From DASYAE01 sp036501535 (GTDB taxonomy: Bacteria > Actinomycetota > Actinomycetes > Streptomycetales > Catenulisporaceae), in NCBI GenBank assembly GCA_036501535.1, contig DASYAE010000128.1:1-21152 (forward strand): DNA of 21,152 nucleotides, read 5' to 3'. Positions 9,416 to 16,762 of this stretch are shown one piece after another; positions within the stretch are counted from its first letter, which is position 1, and each line of letters starts with the position of its first letter. Both the position numbers and the translations under genes were made by a program. The notes under the pieces were generated by a model, which ran no database searches, had not been told where the DNA came from, and saw only the letters and a list, made by a program, of their open reading frames with translations.

Positions 9416-9606
9416 CGGGCGCTCACCGGGCGCATGTCGGTCCAGTTCTCCCGCACGTAGCCGAGAGCGTCGGCCTTCGCCGCCGGTCCGTAGACGACGG
9501 CCCACCCCTCGGGCACGGCGACCGGCACCGGCCACAGACTGTGCTGCTGTTCGTCGTTGACGAGCACCACGAACTGGACGTCAGGGTCGTCGAGCAGCGA
9601 GGACAT
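9412..9606 (-). CDS. MbtH-like protein
   Basis: This 64-aa protein carries the full MbtH signature: NDEQQHSLWP, then PEGWAVVYG, then LGYVRENWTDMRP. These include the conserved SLWP, GW and WTDMRP elements. MbtH proteins bind adenylation domains and are often needed for their solubility and activity. The start codon lies 26 bp inside the end of the stand-alone adenylation gene. The stop codon overlaps the NRPS start as ATGA. That coupling suggests it is produced in step with both the free A enzyme and the NRPS, and it may serve all three A domains. The length is typical of the family. Confidence 0.96.
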   Translation of the reverse strand: MSSLLDDPDVQFVVLVNDEQQHSLWPVPVAVPEGWAVVYGPAAKADALGYVRENWTDMRPVSAR

Positions 9607-11599
9607 CGCGGTCTCCCCCTGCGGCGCGGGCCGCCGGCATCGCGGATTCGATCAGGACTTGTTCGTCGACTTTTCCGTTGCGGGTGACCGGGATCTCGTC
9701 GACCACGGCCCACAGGGTCGGCAGCGCGTAACTCGGCAGCAGCTGCGCCAGGAACGTGCGCAGCGACAGCGGATCCGCATCGGCGCCGGGGTGCACGGCG
9801 ACGGCCGCCACCAGCTGGGTGTCCCGGTTCTGCTGCCGGGCGACGACGATCACTGCGTCGCGGACGCCGGGATGGCGGGCGAGGGCGGCGCTGATCTCCC
9901 CGGGCTCGATGCGGTGCCCGTTGAGTTTGATCTGCCGGTCCGCGCGGCCCAGGAAGACCAGGTTGCCGGCCGGGTCGAGCCGGACCAGGTCGCCGGTGCG
10001 GTACAAGCGTTCGTCGACGTCAGGGGAGAAGCGGCCGAATCGGCTGCGCGTCTCGGCCTCGTCGCCGAGATAGCCGTCGGCCAGGCCCGATCCGGCCGCG
10101 TAGAGCTCGCCGACTGCGCCGGGCGGGACGAGGCGGGCGTTGCGGTCCAGGACGAAGACCCCGGTGCCGGCGATCGGCCGGCCGATCGGGAGCGGCCCGT
10201 CGATCTCAGCGCTCTGCCGCACGGTGTGCGTGGTCGTGAACGTGGTGTTCTCGGTGGGCCCGTACCCGTTCGTGATCACCAGCCCGGGGTGCAGCTCGAG
10301 CATGCGCGCCGCGATCTCGTGCGGCACGACCTCTCCCCCGCTGACGAGCCAGCGCAGTCCGGCCAGCGCCTGCGGCCGGGACTGCGCGATGAGCCGGAAC
10401 AGGCTGGCCGTCAGCCACGCGACGGTGATCCTGCGCTGCTCGAAGAACGCGACGACCCTGCTGACCGACGGCCGCTGCGCGGAGAAGACCTCCAGCGTCG
10501 CGCCGTTGAGCAGGGTCACCCAGATCTCGTACGTCGACGCGTCGAACGCCAGCGGCGCCATCCGCAGAACGCGGTCGCCGGGAAGCATCTGGAGCTCGGT
10601 CGTGAGCGCGAGCCGCGTGACCGCCCGGTGCGGGACGACGACGCCTTTCGGTTCACCGGTGGATCCGGAGGTGAACGCGATGTACGCGGTCCGGCGCGGA
10701 TCGCTCGTCCCCTGCGCCCGGATCAGTCGCCCGGGTTCTGCCGGGGCGTGCTCTGCGGGGCGCCAGGCGTCGACGCGGGTCAGCTCGCGCAGGCCGGGAT
10801 GGTCGGCCGTGACGGCGTCGACCACGGCGGCCGCGGGGGCCAGCCTGCCGATGATTCCCAGTATCCTGGCTTCCGGTGCGTCGTCGTCGAATCCCGCATA
10901 GGCGGCACCGAGACGGATGACCGCGATCAGCGCCACCACTTCGCCGACGGATCTCCGGGTCGCGATGAGCACCGTGTCACCGGGCCGGACCCCGGCGCGC
11001 CACAACGTGTCAGCGTACTGATCGGCAAAGTGCGCGAGCTGCCCGTAGGTCATCTCGACGCCGGCGTCCCGCAGCGCGACCTGCTGTGGGCGGCTGCGCA
11101 CCTGCTCGAGGAACAGAGTGTCGATGTCGACCACCGGCACGTCGGCGCCGACCAGCGCGTCAAGGATCTGCCGGCGTTCCGGCGCGATGCAGCGCACGTT
11201 CGCGAGGGAGCCGTCGAGGGAGGCCAGTTCGTTCACCGCAGTGGCGGCATCGGCAGCGAATCCGTACAGGGCATCAGGTACCTGCGTAATGAAACGGACC
11301 TCTCCGGACCGCAGATCGGCGTGGTCGGACGTGATGACGAGGTCTGCGGGCTCGTCGTCGGCGGCTCGGGTCGCGAGAGTCGTGTGCACCATCCGCAGGA
11401 GGTCGCCGATGAGCACGTGGTCGTCGATCCGGAGCCTGACCACCCGCCCGCCGGCTTCGATCGCGACGTCGCTCGCCGCGGTCCACCGGCACATGGTCAC
11501 CGCGAACGCCGCGACCACGAGCGCCGCAGGGTCCTGATCGCCGGACCCTGCGCCGAGTTCGGCGGTCAGATCGTACGGAACGGCAACCGCGTCAGCCAT
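9581..11599 (-). CDS. stand-alone adenylation enzyme with a condensation-domain remnant at the N-terminus
   Basis: This 672-aa protein has a complete adenylation domain at about 160-650 (AFTSGSTGEPKG, 308-319; GYGPTEN; YRTGDL; catalytic NGK Lys643) and no carrier domain after it. The pocket residues (Asp353, Ala354, Tyr357, Trp395, Val419, Gly421, Gly445, Thr453, Phe454, Lys643) read DAYWVGGTFK, like known valine codes. Residues 1-150 resemble the C-terminal lobe of a condensation domain, with AALVVAAFAVTMCRWTAASD and RVVRLRIDDHVLIGDLLRM aligning with C1 of the neighbouring NRPS. The lobe bearing HHxxxDG is absent. The enzyme would load its amino acid onto a separate carrier, most simply the one at 14004-14264. 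I chose the ATG at 11599, which overlaps the P450 stop by 8 bp; the frame opens far upstream but there runs through the P450 gene. Confidence 0.9.
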   Translation of the reverse strand: MADAVAVPYDLTAELGAGSGDQDPAALVVAAFAVTMCRWTAASDVAIEAGGRVVRLRIDDHVLIGDLLRMVHTTLATRAADDEPADLVITSDHADLRSGEVRFITQVPDALYGFAADAATAVNELASLDGSLANVRCIAPERRQILDALVGADVPVVDIDTLFLEQVRSRPQQVALRDAGVEMTYGQLAHFADQYADTLWRAGVRPGDTVLIATRRSVGEVVALIAVIRLGAAYAGFDDDAPEARILGIIGRLAPAAAVVDAVTADHPGLRELTRVDAWRPAEHAPAEPGRLIRAQGTSDPRRTAYIAFTSGSTGEPKGVVVPHRAVTRLALTTELQMLPGDRVLRMAPLAFDASTYEIWVTLLNGATLEVFSAQRPSVSRVVAFFEQRRITVAWLTASLFRLIAQSRPQALAGLRWLVSGGEVVPHEIAARMLELHPGLVITNGYGPTENTTFTTTHTVRQSAEIDGPLPIGRPIAGTGVFVLDRNARLVPPGAVGELYAAGSGLADGYLGDEAETRSRFGRFSPDVDERLYRTGDLVRLDPAGNLVFLGRADRQIKLNGHRIEPGEISAALARHPGVRDAVIVVARQQNRDTQLVAAVAVHPGADADPLSLRTFLAQLLPSYALPTLWAVVDEIPVTRNGKVDEQVLIESAMPAARAAGGDRDVLAARRP

Positions 11600-12821
11600 C
11601 GATCTCGGCTCCGTCGGCACGCCGGCGCTCGAGGCGCACGTGGAGGTGATCGGGCCGGCGGAAGATGTGGCCCCGCTCGCGCAGCCGCCAGAAGCCCGGC
11701 CGGATGCCGTCCAGCGAGCCGCTGCGCCGGACGCCGCCGAACCGCAGCGACATCCGCTCGAACAGCGTGTCGAACTCGGCCAGCGCCAGCTGGATGCCCA
11801 GGCAGGTGTGCGGGCCGGAGGAGAAGGCCAGCATCTTCTGGTCCGGCCGGCCCGGCCGCCACGCGTCCGGGTCCGAGAACGCGTCCTCGTCGCGGCTGGC
11901 GCTGCCCAGGGACAGGAGCAGCGCGGACCGGCGCGGGATGTCGACGCCGTGAATCTCCATATCAGTTGACGCATATCTGAGGATGGTGTGGCTCGGCGGC
12001 TCCCACCGAAGCGTCTCACGGACCACCTGATCGCGATATTCGAGGTCTGCCAGCGCCGACAGCTCGACGTTGTGGACCAGCACGGCGTACATGATCTTGC
12101 CGATGGTGGCGACGCTCGTCTCGGTCCCGGCCAGCAGGAACAGGGTGGCCGATCCCAGCAGGGACTCGTCGACCGGCTCCCCGGGCGGGAAGACGAGGTC
12201 GAGGAACGGCATCCGGCCGCCCTCCCGGCGGCGCGCGAGCGCGTCCCGGAGGTAGTCGACCAGCTCCGCCTTGGCCGCGACCGCCGCGTCCAGCGCCGTC
12301 GCCGGGAACTCGATCGCGCCGGCCAGCGGCAGGACCCGGGGGCGCAGCCAGGCCGCGTCCTGCGGGGGCACGCCGAACAGGCGGGTGACCATCGCATAGG
12401 GCACCGCGACCGCGACCCGTTCCATGAACTCGACCTCGACGTCGTCCGCGGCTCCCATCTCGTCCGCGATCGAGTCGAGGACCTGGTCCACCGCGGGAAC
12501 GAGGATCTCGGTGCGCAGCCGCTTCACCGCGGCGCCCACGAACAGCGGCATGAAGATCTTGCGCAGCTCGCGGTGGCGCGCCCCGTCGGCGTCCAGCAGC
12601 GTCGGTCCGAACAGCCGGCGGCTGCTGCGCATCGGGAACCCGCTGACGACCCGCCGGTCCGCCAGCAGGGCGAGGACGTCTTCGAGCCTCGTGACCAGAA
12701 ACGCCTTGAACGCCTCCGACCAGTACACCGGGTCCCCCCGGCGCAGCTCCTTGTAGATCGGCCAGGGATCGGCGAGGAATTCGTCGGAACTGAAGTCCAG
12801 TCTGGTGCTCGCGGTGCTCAT
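11592..12821 (-). CDS. cytochrome P450
   Basis: The 409-aa soluble bacterial P450 has all core motifs: I-helix AGTETS (231-236), ExxR at 269-272 (ETLR), and the heme loop FSSGPHTCLG with Cys340 as iron ligand. A GGAGG ribosome site (12829-12833) sits 7 nt before the ATG. Next to a stand-alone A enzyme and a free carrier, the precedent is P450s that beta-hydroxylate carrier-bound amino acids, as in the NovH/NovI pair of novobiocin biosynthesis. That role is inferred here. Ferredoxin and ferredoxin reductase are not in the window and would come from elsewhere in the genome. The meander region before the heme loop (DPDAWRPGRPDQ) departs slightly from the usual FDxxR pattern but is otherwise intact. 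Confidence 0.94.
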   Translation of the reverse strand: MSTASTRLDFSSDEFLADPWPIYKELRRGDPVYWSEAFKAFLVTRLEDVLALLADRRVVSGFPMRSSRRLFGPTLLDADGARHRELRKIFMPLFVGAAVKRLRTEILVPAVDQVLDSIADEMGAADDVEVEFMERVAVAVPYAMVTRLFGVPPQDAAWLRPRVLPLAGAIEFPATALDAAVAAKAELVDYLRDALARRREGGRMPFLDLVFPPGEPVDESLLGSATLFLLAGTETSVATIGKIMYAVLVHNVELSALADLEYRDQVVRETLRWEPPSHTILRYASTDMEIHGVDIPRRSALLLSLGSASRDEDAFSDPDAWRPGRPDQKMLAFSSGPHTCLGIQLALAEFDTLFERMSLRFGGVRRSGSLDGIRPGFWRLRERGHIFRRPDHLHVRLERRRADGAEIDG

Positions 12822-12846
12822 CGTGTTGCCTCCATCGCCGGTGGTT

Positions 12847-13971
12847 TCAGCTCAGCGCGGCTCGCCGCTTCAGCTGGCGGTCGGCCTCTTGCGAGGTGAG
12901 CCTCATGGACTGCGCCGTGCCGTCGAAGCCGCCGAGGACGGCGGGCACGACCTCACGGGCGATCGCCGTCAGTTGGTCGAGGGCCGCCGCGCGCGGCAGC
13001 CACCCGGGAACGAAGAAGTTCAGCGAGACCGGGTCGCCCAGCAGGTCCACGAGGTCGCGGACCTTCGCGGCGCACGTCGCGGCGTCTCCGACGATGAACG
13101 CACCCTTGTCGACAAGGCTTTCCAGAGTCCTGCGGTGAGCCGCCGGGGAGTCCGGGATCGGCATGCCCAGGATGTTGCGGTACAGGTCGCGCCGCTGCGC
13201 GGACCAGCCCGGCATGAGCTCGTCGACGCCTGCGGCCGCGGAGTCGCAGAGGTGGACGAAGACGTTGCACCGGATCCGGGCCGCACCCCCGGACTTCTGC
13301 CGGTACCTCTCGACGCGCTCGATCAGCGAGCCGACCGGGTCCGCGTCCATGCCGGGTCGTATCGCGCCCCAGGGCGGCACCACGTGGACGGTCGGAGTCG
13401 TCTCGGTCTGCGTCAGCAGCTCGATCGCCTCGTCGCTGAGCGAAGACGCGATGACGGTCTCGACCGAGCCTTTCAGTGGCCGTAGTTGCATGACGGCCTT
13501 GTGCACCGTGAACCACGGTGTCGCGGCGTCGACGACCTGCCCGTCGATCAGCGCCTGCACGACCTCCAGCGCCGCCCGGAAGTGCGCGCGGATCGACTCC
13601 GGATCGACGCCGATCATCTCCATGTCGTGGACGTACGTCCCGGTCCCGCAGCCGAGGATCACCCGGCCCGCCGTCAGGTGGTCCAGCAGCAGGATCCGCT
13701 CGGCGGTGTGAACAGGGTGATGATACGGAAGCGGAATCACGCCGGTCGCGAACCGGATCCGGCGGGTCTCCCGGGCCAGCGCCGCGATGAGCAGCTCGGG
13801 GGAGCTCAGCGTGCTCCATCCGCTGGAGTGGTGCTCGCCCAGCCAGACCTCGTCGAAGCCCAGGTCGTCGAGTTGGCAGCACAGTTCGATGTCCTGCATC
13901 AGCGCTGCGTGGGGACTGGTCTTCGGGTCGTGCAGCGGCGGCAGGAAACTACCGAACATCCTTGCGTGCAT
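12847..13971 (-). CDS. LLM-class (luciferase-like) flavin-dependent monooxygenase
   Basis: The protein is 374 aa from the ATG at 13971, which has an AAGGG ribosome site (13981-13985) 9 nt upstream. The in-frame GTG at 13977 is too close to that site. The bacterial-luciferase-like TIM barrel is shown by FGSFLPPLHDP at the N-terminus, FDEVWLGEHHSSG, RIRFATGVIPLPYHHPVHTAER and LLLDHLTAGRVILGCGTGT, all standard for the family. These enzymes use FMNH2 and O2 and need a separate reductase, which matches the flavin reductase at 408-926. Substrates in the family vary widely (hydroxylation, N-oxidation, Baeyer-Villiger, desulfonation), so the reaction cannot be read from sequence. In this cluster it probably oxidises a carrier-bound residue or the released peptide. 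The P450 starts 25 bp downstream. Confidence 0.9.
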   Translation of the reverse strand: MHARMFGSFLPPLHDPKTSPHAALMQDIELCCQLDDLGFDEVWLGEHHSSGWSTLSSPELLIAALARETRRIRFATGVIPLPYHHPVHTAERILLLDHLTAGRVILGCGTGTYVHDMEMIGVDPESIRAHFRAALEVVQALIDGQVVDAATPWFTVHKAVMQLRPLKGSVETVIASSLSDEAIELLTQTETTPTVHVVPPWGAIRPGMDADPVGSLIERVERYRQKSGGAARIRCNVFVHLCDSAAAGVDELMPGWSAQRRDLYRNILGMPIPDSPAAHRRTLESLVDKGAFIVGDAATCAAKVRDLVDLLGDPVSLNFFVPGWLPRAAALDQLTAIAREVVPAVLGGFDGTAQSMRLTSQEADRQLKRRAALS

Positions 13972-14003
13972 GATCACAAGCCCTTACGACTCGTCCACGC
14001 CCC

Positions 14004-14264
14004 CTAGGCCGACGCGCCCTGCGCCACCAGGAGGTCCAAGAAGTTGTCGACGCTGGTCAGCGACCCGTCCTCCAGGTCGATGACGACGTCGAACGTGGTC
14101 TCGATCTTCTCCACCAGCGCGAGGTACTCGATCGAGCTCATCCCGGTGTCGGTGAACTCCGCGTTCGCGGCGATGCGGTCGCCGTCCAGTGAGCCGTCGG
14201 TGACCTCGGACAGCAGGGCGAAGAGCCTCTGAGACAGCGCTTCGCGTTCAATCCCCGAATTCAT
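14004..14264 (-). CDS. free-standing acyl/peptidyl carrier protein
   Basis: This 86-aa protein has the four-helix carrier pattern with TDTGMSSIEYLALVEKIE. Ser44 (the second Ser of MSSI) is the expected phosphopantetheine site. The C-terminal helix VDNFLDLLVA is typical of acyl carrier proteins. I chose the ATG at 14264, which has a GGGGA ribosome site 4 nt upstream; longer TTG or ATG starts at 14309 and 14297 lack one. It is the first gene of the operon and is 32 bp from the oxygenase gene. The free A enzyme in the operon has no carrier domain, so this protein most simply accepts its aminoacyl group and presents it to the oxygenases and then to the first C domain. An acyl-starter role is the main alternative. 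Confidence 0.9.
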   Translation of the reverse strand: MNSGIEREALSQRLFALLSEVTDGSLDGDRIAANAEFTDTGMSSIEYLALVEKIETTFDVVIDLEDGSLTSVDNFLDLLVAQGASA

Positions 14265-14414
14265 GTCGTCCCCATCTGTGTTCCGTTGAAGCGCCATTCG
14301 ACACGCCAAAGGGGAGCCCCTGAAATTTCCCCGTTAACATAACCCGTCATACCACTGAGCCCGTGGCACTGGACGATCGGTCGGATGATCCAGCAATAGC
14401 AGAGAACTGTGACC

Positions 14415-14444
14415 AGGTTAACCCGCCGGGCGCCGTCCGGTCAA
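14415..14444 (-). promoter_or_regulatory. candidate promoter for the NRPS operon
   Basis: On the minus strand TTGACC (14439-14444) is followed, after 18 bp, by TAACCT (14415-14420), about 150 bp before the carrier-protein ATG. The -35 matches TTGACA at five of six positions. The -10 keeps only the TAnnnT pattern. The -10 overlaps the 8-bp palindrome GGTTAACC, which could be an operator. This is a weak call made by eye. Confidence 0.25.
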
Positions 14445-14669
14445 CACACTTCGGCCCATTCGAATGCTGTCGCCCGCCGCAGAGATCCCGCCTCCAGAAG
14501 CTCCCGTCGCTTCCTCAATAACAGTCTACAGTTATAAGTCTATTGTTTCACAAGCCGCCCGACTGTCGCTTCCATGGCACTTTTATGCCTCTCACCATGC
14601 CTTTTGTGAGCACGGCTGTTGTCGTGGTCGACCTAGACCCTCCAAAACAGGCGGCACGGTTCCAGCGAG

Positions 14670-14681
14670 ATGCAATTGCAT
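14670..14681. promoter_or_regulatory. 12-bp perfect palindrome ATGCAATTGCAT, possible operator
   Basis: The sequence reads the same on both strands over 12 bp and lies in the AT-richer middle of the divergent intergenic region. A dimeric regulator could bind it. A few such palindromes are expected by chance in 21 kb, so position is the main argument. Confidence 0.2.
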
Positions 14682-14748
14682 GACGAAGCATTGATTTACC
14701 AAGATTCATTGCTCTAGTAGCATGAGAGCGTGCCTTATCAGCGATCCC

Positions 14749-14774
14749 TGTCACACTCGTTGATCACGATGACA
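14749..14774. promoter_or_regulatory. imperfect dyad TGTCA...TGACA, possible operator
   Basis: Outer arms TGTCA (14749-14753) and TGACA (14770-14774) enclose inner arms TCGT and ACGA around a 5-bp centre. The two arm pairs are offset by 3 bp. It lies between the two divergent operons. The function is a guess. Confidence 0.2.
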
Positions 14775-14900
14775 CCCGGATCCGGCACGATTCCGAACCC
14801 TTCTCAAGCACTCGCCTATCGGCATACGAACTGAGGCATAAACTCTATGATTCTTATCTCCAGTAGTGCGAGCACCTTGATAATTCGGTGGTACAACGCC

Positions 14901-14924
14901 TCAGCCGCTCAGCCGCTCGGCCGC
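14901..14924. repeat. three tandem 8-bp units, TCAGCCGC
   Basis: TCAGCCGC, TCAGCCGC and TCGGCCGC follow each other without a gap; the third differs at one position. They lie about 160 bp upstream of the flavoprotein gene. They may be a slippage repeat or binding sites on one face of the DNA. Confidence 0.5.
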
Positions 14925-15070
14925 CCACGGCCCGGGAGTCCCAACGGTCGGCGGCCTGGGGGCGCGCAGCGGTCCGCAGGTGAGCCGCCTCCCACTTCGC
15001 GAACCGCCGCGCCGTCCATAGGATGGATCTCGTCGGCGCTCCGGCTCGGATGTACCGGCTACGCCGGCAC

Positions 15071-15078
15071 GAGGGGAG
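15071..15078 (+). promoter_or_regulatory. strong ribosome binding site of the flavoprotein gene
   Basis: GAGGGGAG lies 4 nt before the ATG at 15083. It decides that start over an in-frame ATG at 15023, which would add 20 residues without a domain. Confidence 0.75.
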
Positions 15079-15082
15079 CGCT

Positions 15083-16762
15083 ATGACGACGCAGGCCGGC
15101 AGCCCGGCGCGGACCGTCATCCTGACGGTGGACGACGACCCGGGGGTCTCCCGCGCCGTCGCCCGCGACCTGCGGCGCCGCTACGGCGAGTCGTACCGGA
15201 TCGTGCGCGCGGAGTCCGGGGCGACGGCCCTCGGCGCGCTGCGCGAGCTGAAGCTGCGCGGCGACCAGGTGGCGGCGATCCTGGCCGACTACCGGATGCC
15301 GCAGATGAACGGGATCGAGTTCCTCGAGCAGGCGCTGGACGTGCACCCGGAGGCGCGGCGGGTGCTGCTGACCGCCTACGCGGACACCGACGCCGCGATC
15401 GAGGCGATCAACGTGATCGACCTCGACTACTACCTGCTCAAGCCCTGGGATCCGCCCGAGGAGAAGCTGTACCCCGTCCTGGACGACCTGCTGGAGTCGT
15501 GGCGGGCCGCCGGGTTCCGGCCGGTGCCCACCACCAAGGTCGTCGGACACCGCTGGTCGGCGCGCTCCTCGGCGGTGCGGGAGTTCCTGGCCCGCAACCA
15601 GGTGCCGTACCGGTGGTATTCGTCCGACGAGCCGGAGGGCGGGCGGCTGCTGGCCGCGGCCGGGCAGGACGGGCTCAGGCTCCCGCTGGTGATCACCCCG
15701 GACGGCACGCCGCTCGTCGAGCCCGCGGACTCCGAGCTGGCCGCGCACGTCGGGCTGGCCACGACCCCGGCCGCGCAGTTCTACGACCTGATCGTCATCG
15801 GCGGCGGCCCGGCCGGGCTCGGCGCCGCCGTGTACGGGGCGTCCGAGGGGCTGCGGACCGTGCTCGTCGAGCGCTCGGCCACCGGCGGGCAGGCGGGGCA
15901 GAGCTCGCGGATCGAGAACTACCTCGGCTTCCCGGACGGCGTGTCCGGGGCGCAGCTCACCGACCGGGCCCGCCGGCAGGCGGCCAAGTTCGGCGCGGAG
16001 ATCCTGGCCGCGCGCGAGGTCACCGGCCTGGAGGTGGACGGGGCCTCGCGCACCGTCCGCTTCTCGGACGGGTCCGCGATCGCCGCCCAGTGCGTGATCC
16101 TGGCGACCGGGGTCTCCTACCGGCAGCTCGACGCACCGGGCATGCGGGAGCTGACCGGGTGCGGCGTGTTCTACGGCTCGGCGCTGACCGAGGCGGAGTC
16201 GTGCCAGGGGCAGGACATCTACATCGTCGGCGGCGCGAACTCCGCGGGGCAGGCCGCGATGTACCTGTCCCGCCGGGCCAAGTCCGTCACCCTGGTGATC
16301 CGCGGCGCGTCCCTGCAGGACTCGATGTCGTACTACCTCATCCAGCAGATCGAGCAGGCGCCCAACATCGCCGTGCGCACGAGCACGGTGGTCGACGCGG
16401 CGCACGGCTCGGAGCACCTGGAGCAGCTGACGCTGCGGGACGCGGCGACCGGCCGCACCGAGCTGGTCGACGCCCAGTGGACGTTCGTGTTCATCGGCGC
16501 GGCCCCGCACACGGACTGGCTCGAGCGCACCGTGCTACGGGACTCCCGCGGATTCATCCTGGCCGGCCCCGACCTGAGCAGCGAGGGGCGCCCGCCGGCC
16601 GGCTGGGAGCTGGACCGGCCGCCGTACCACCTGGAGACCAGCGTGCCGGGGGTGTTCGTGGCCGGGGACGCGCGGGCCGAGTCGGCCAAGCGGGTCGCGT
16701 CCGCGGTCGGCGAGGGGGCCATGGCCGTCATGCTCGTGCACCGGTACCTGGAGCAGTCGTGA
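15083..16762 (+). CDS. response-regulator receiver domain fused to a thioredoxin-reductase-like FAD oxidoreductase
   Basis: The 559-aa protein has three parts. Residues 10-140 form a CheY-like receiver (acidic DDD 17-19, phospho-acceptor Asp69 in ILADYRMP, Lys120 in LLKPW). Residues about 148-228 look like a glutaredoxin-type linker domain without a CxxC (GHRWSARSSAVREFLARNQV). Residues 234-559 form a thioredoxin-reductase fold, with FAD motif VIGGGPAGLGAAVYGASEG (238-256), GGQAGQSSRIENYLGFP, NAD(P)H motif IVGGANSAGQ (381-390) and C-terminal VFVAGDARAESAKRVASAVGEG. Where thioredoxin reductases carry CATC, this protein has GVFYGSALTEAES, so disulfide exchange is unlikely. The following gene is a histidine kinase that overlaps it by 4 bp. 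Phosphorylation of Asp69 therefore probably tunes a flavin reaction rather than DNA binding. The acceptor is unknown. Confidence 0.92.
   Translation: MTTQAGSPARTVILTVDDDPGVSRAVARDLRRRYGESYRIVRAESGATALGALRELKLRGDQVAAILADYRMPQMNGIEFLEQALDVHPEARRVLLTAYADTDAAIEAINVIDLDYYLLKPWDPPEEKLYPVLDDLLESWRAAGFRPVPTTKVVGHRWSARSSAVREFLARNQVPYRWYSSDEPEGGRLLAAAGQDGLRLPLVITPDGTPLVEPADSELAAHVGLATTPAAQFYDLIVIGGGPAGLGAAVYGASEGLRTVLVERSATGGQAGQSSRIENYLGFPDGVSGAQLTDRARRQAAKFGAEILAAREVTGLEVDGASRTVRFSDGSAIAAQCVILATGVSYRQLDAPGMRELTGCGVFYGSALTEAESCQGQDIYIVGGANSAGQAAMYLSRRAKSVTLVIRGASLQDSMSYYLIQQIEQAPNIAVRTSTVVDAAHGSEHLEQLTLRDAATGRTELVDAQWTFVFIGAAPHTDWLERTVLRDSRGFILAGPDLSSEGRPPAGWELDRPPYHLETSVPGVFVAGDARAESAKRVASAVGEGAMAVMLVHRYLEQS

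Larger units (their letters stand above)
14265..15082. other. divergent intergenic region, no gene seen
   Basis: These 818 bp separate the two divergent operons. The part from about 14510 to 14900 is visibly richer in A and T than the genes on either side. The short reading frames here have no family resemblance and no ribosome sites I trust. It should contain the promoters of both operons. Small dyads and a tandem 8-mer are listed separately. I see no tRNA, no riboswitch consensus and no regulator gene. Confidence 0.7.

Noticed and set aside
9416..9535. Upstream start giving the NRPS 40 more residues
   Set aside because: The added residues are Arg/Gly-rich and lie over the MbtH gene; the ATG at 9415 overlaps the MbtH stop in the usual ATGA manner and begins directly at the C domain.
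9557..11980. Long plus-strand frame (807 codons) opposite the adenylation gene
   Set aside because: Same reason: antisense to a well-supported adenylation enzyme and P450.
11600..12397. Extension of the adenylation reading frame upstream of 11599
   Set aside because: It runs through the P450 gene in another frame and encodes a low-complexity sequence; the ATG at 11599 starts the recognisable protein.
14523..14542. Direct repeat AGTCTA (two copies, 14 bp apart) as a SARP-type binding site
   Set aside because: SARP sites repeat at about 11 bp or multiples of it; the spacing and sequence do not fit.
14548..14754. Small minus-strand frame of 68 codons in the intergenic region
   Set aside because: No ribosome site or family resemblance, and its composition does not look like coding sequence of this genome.
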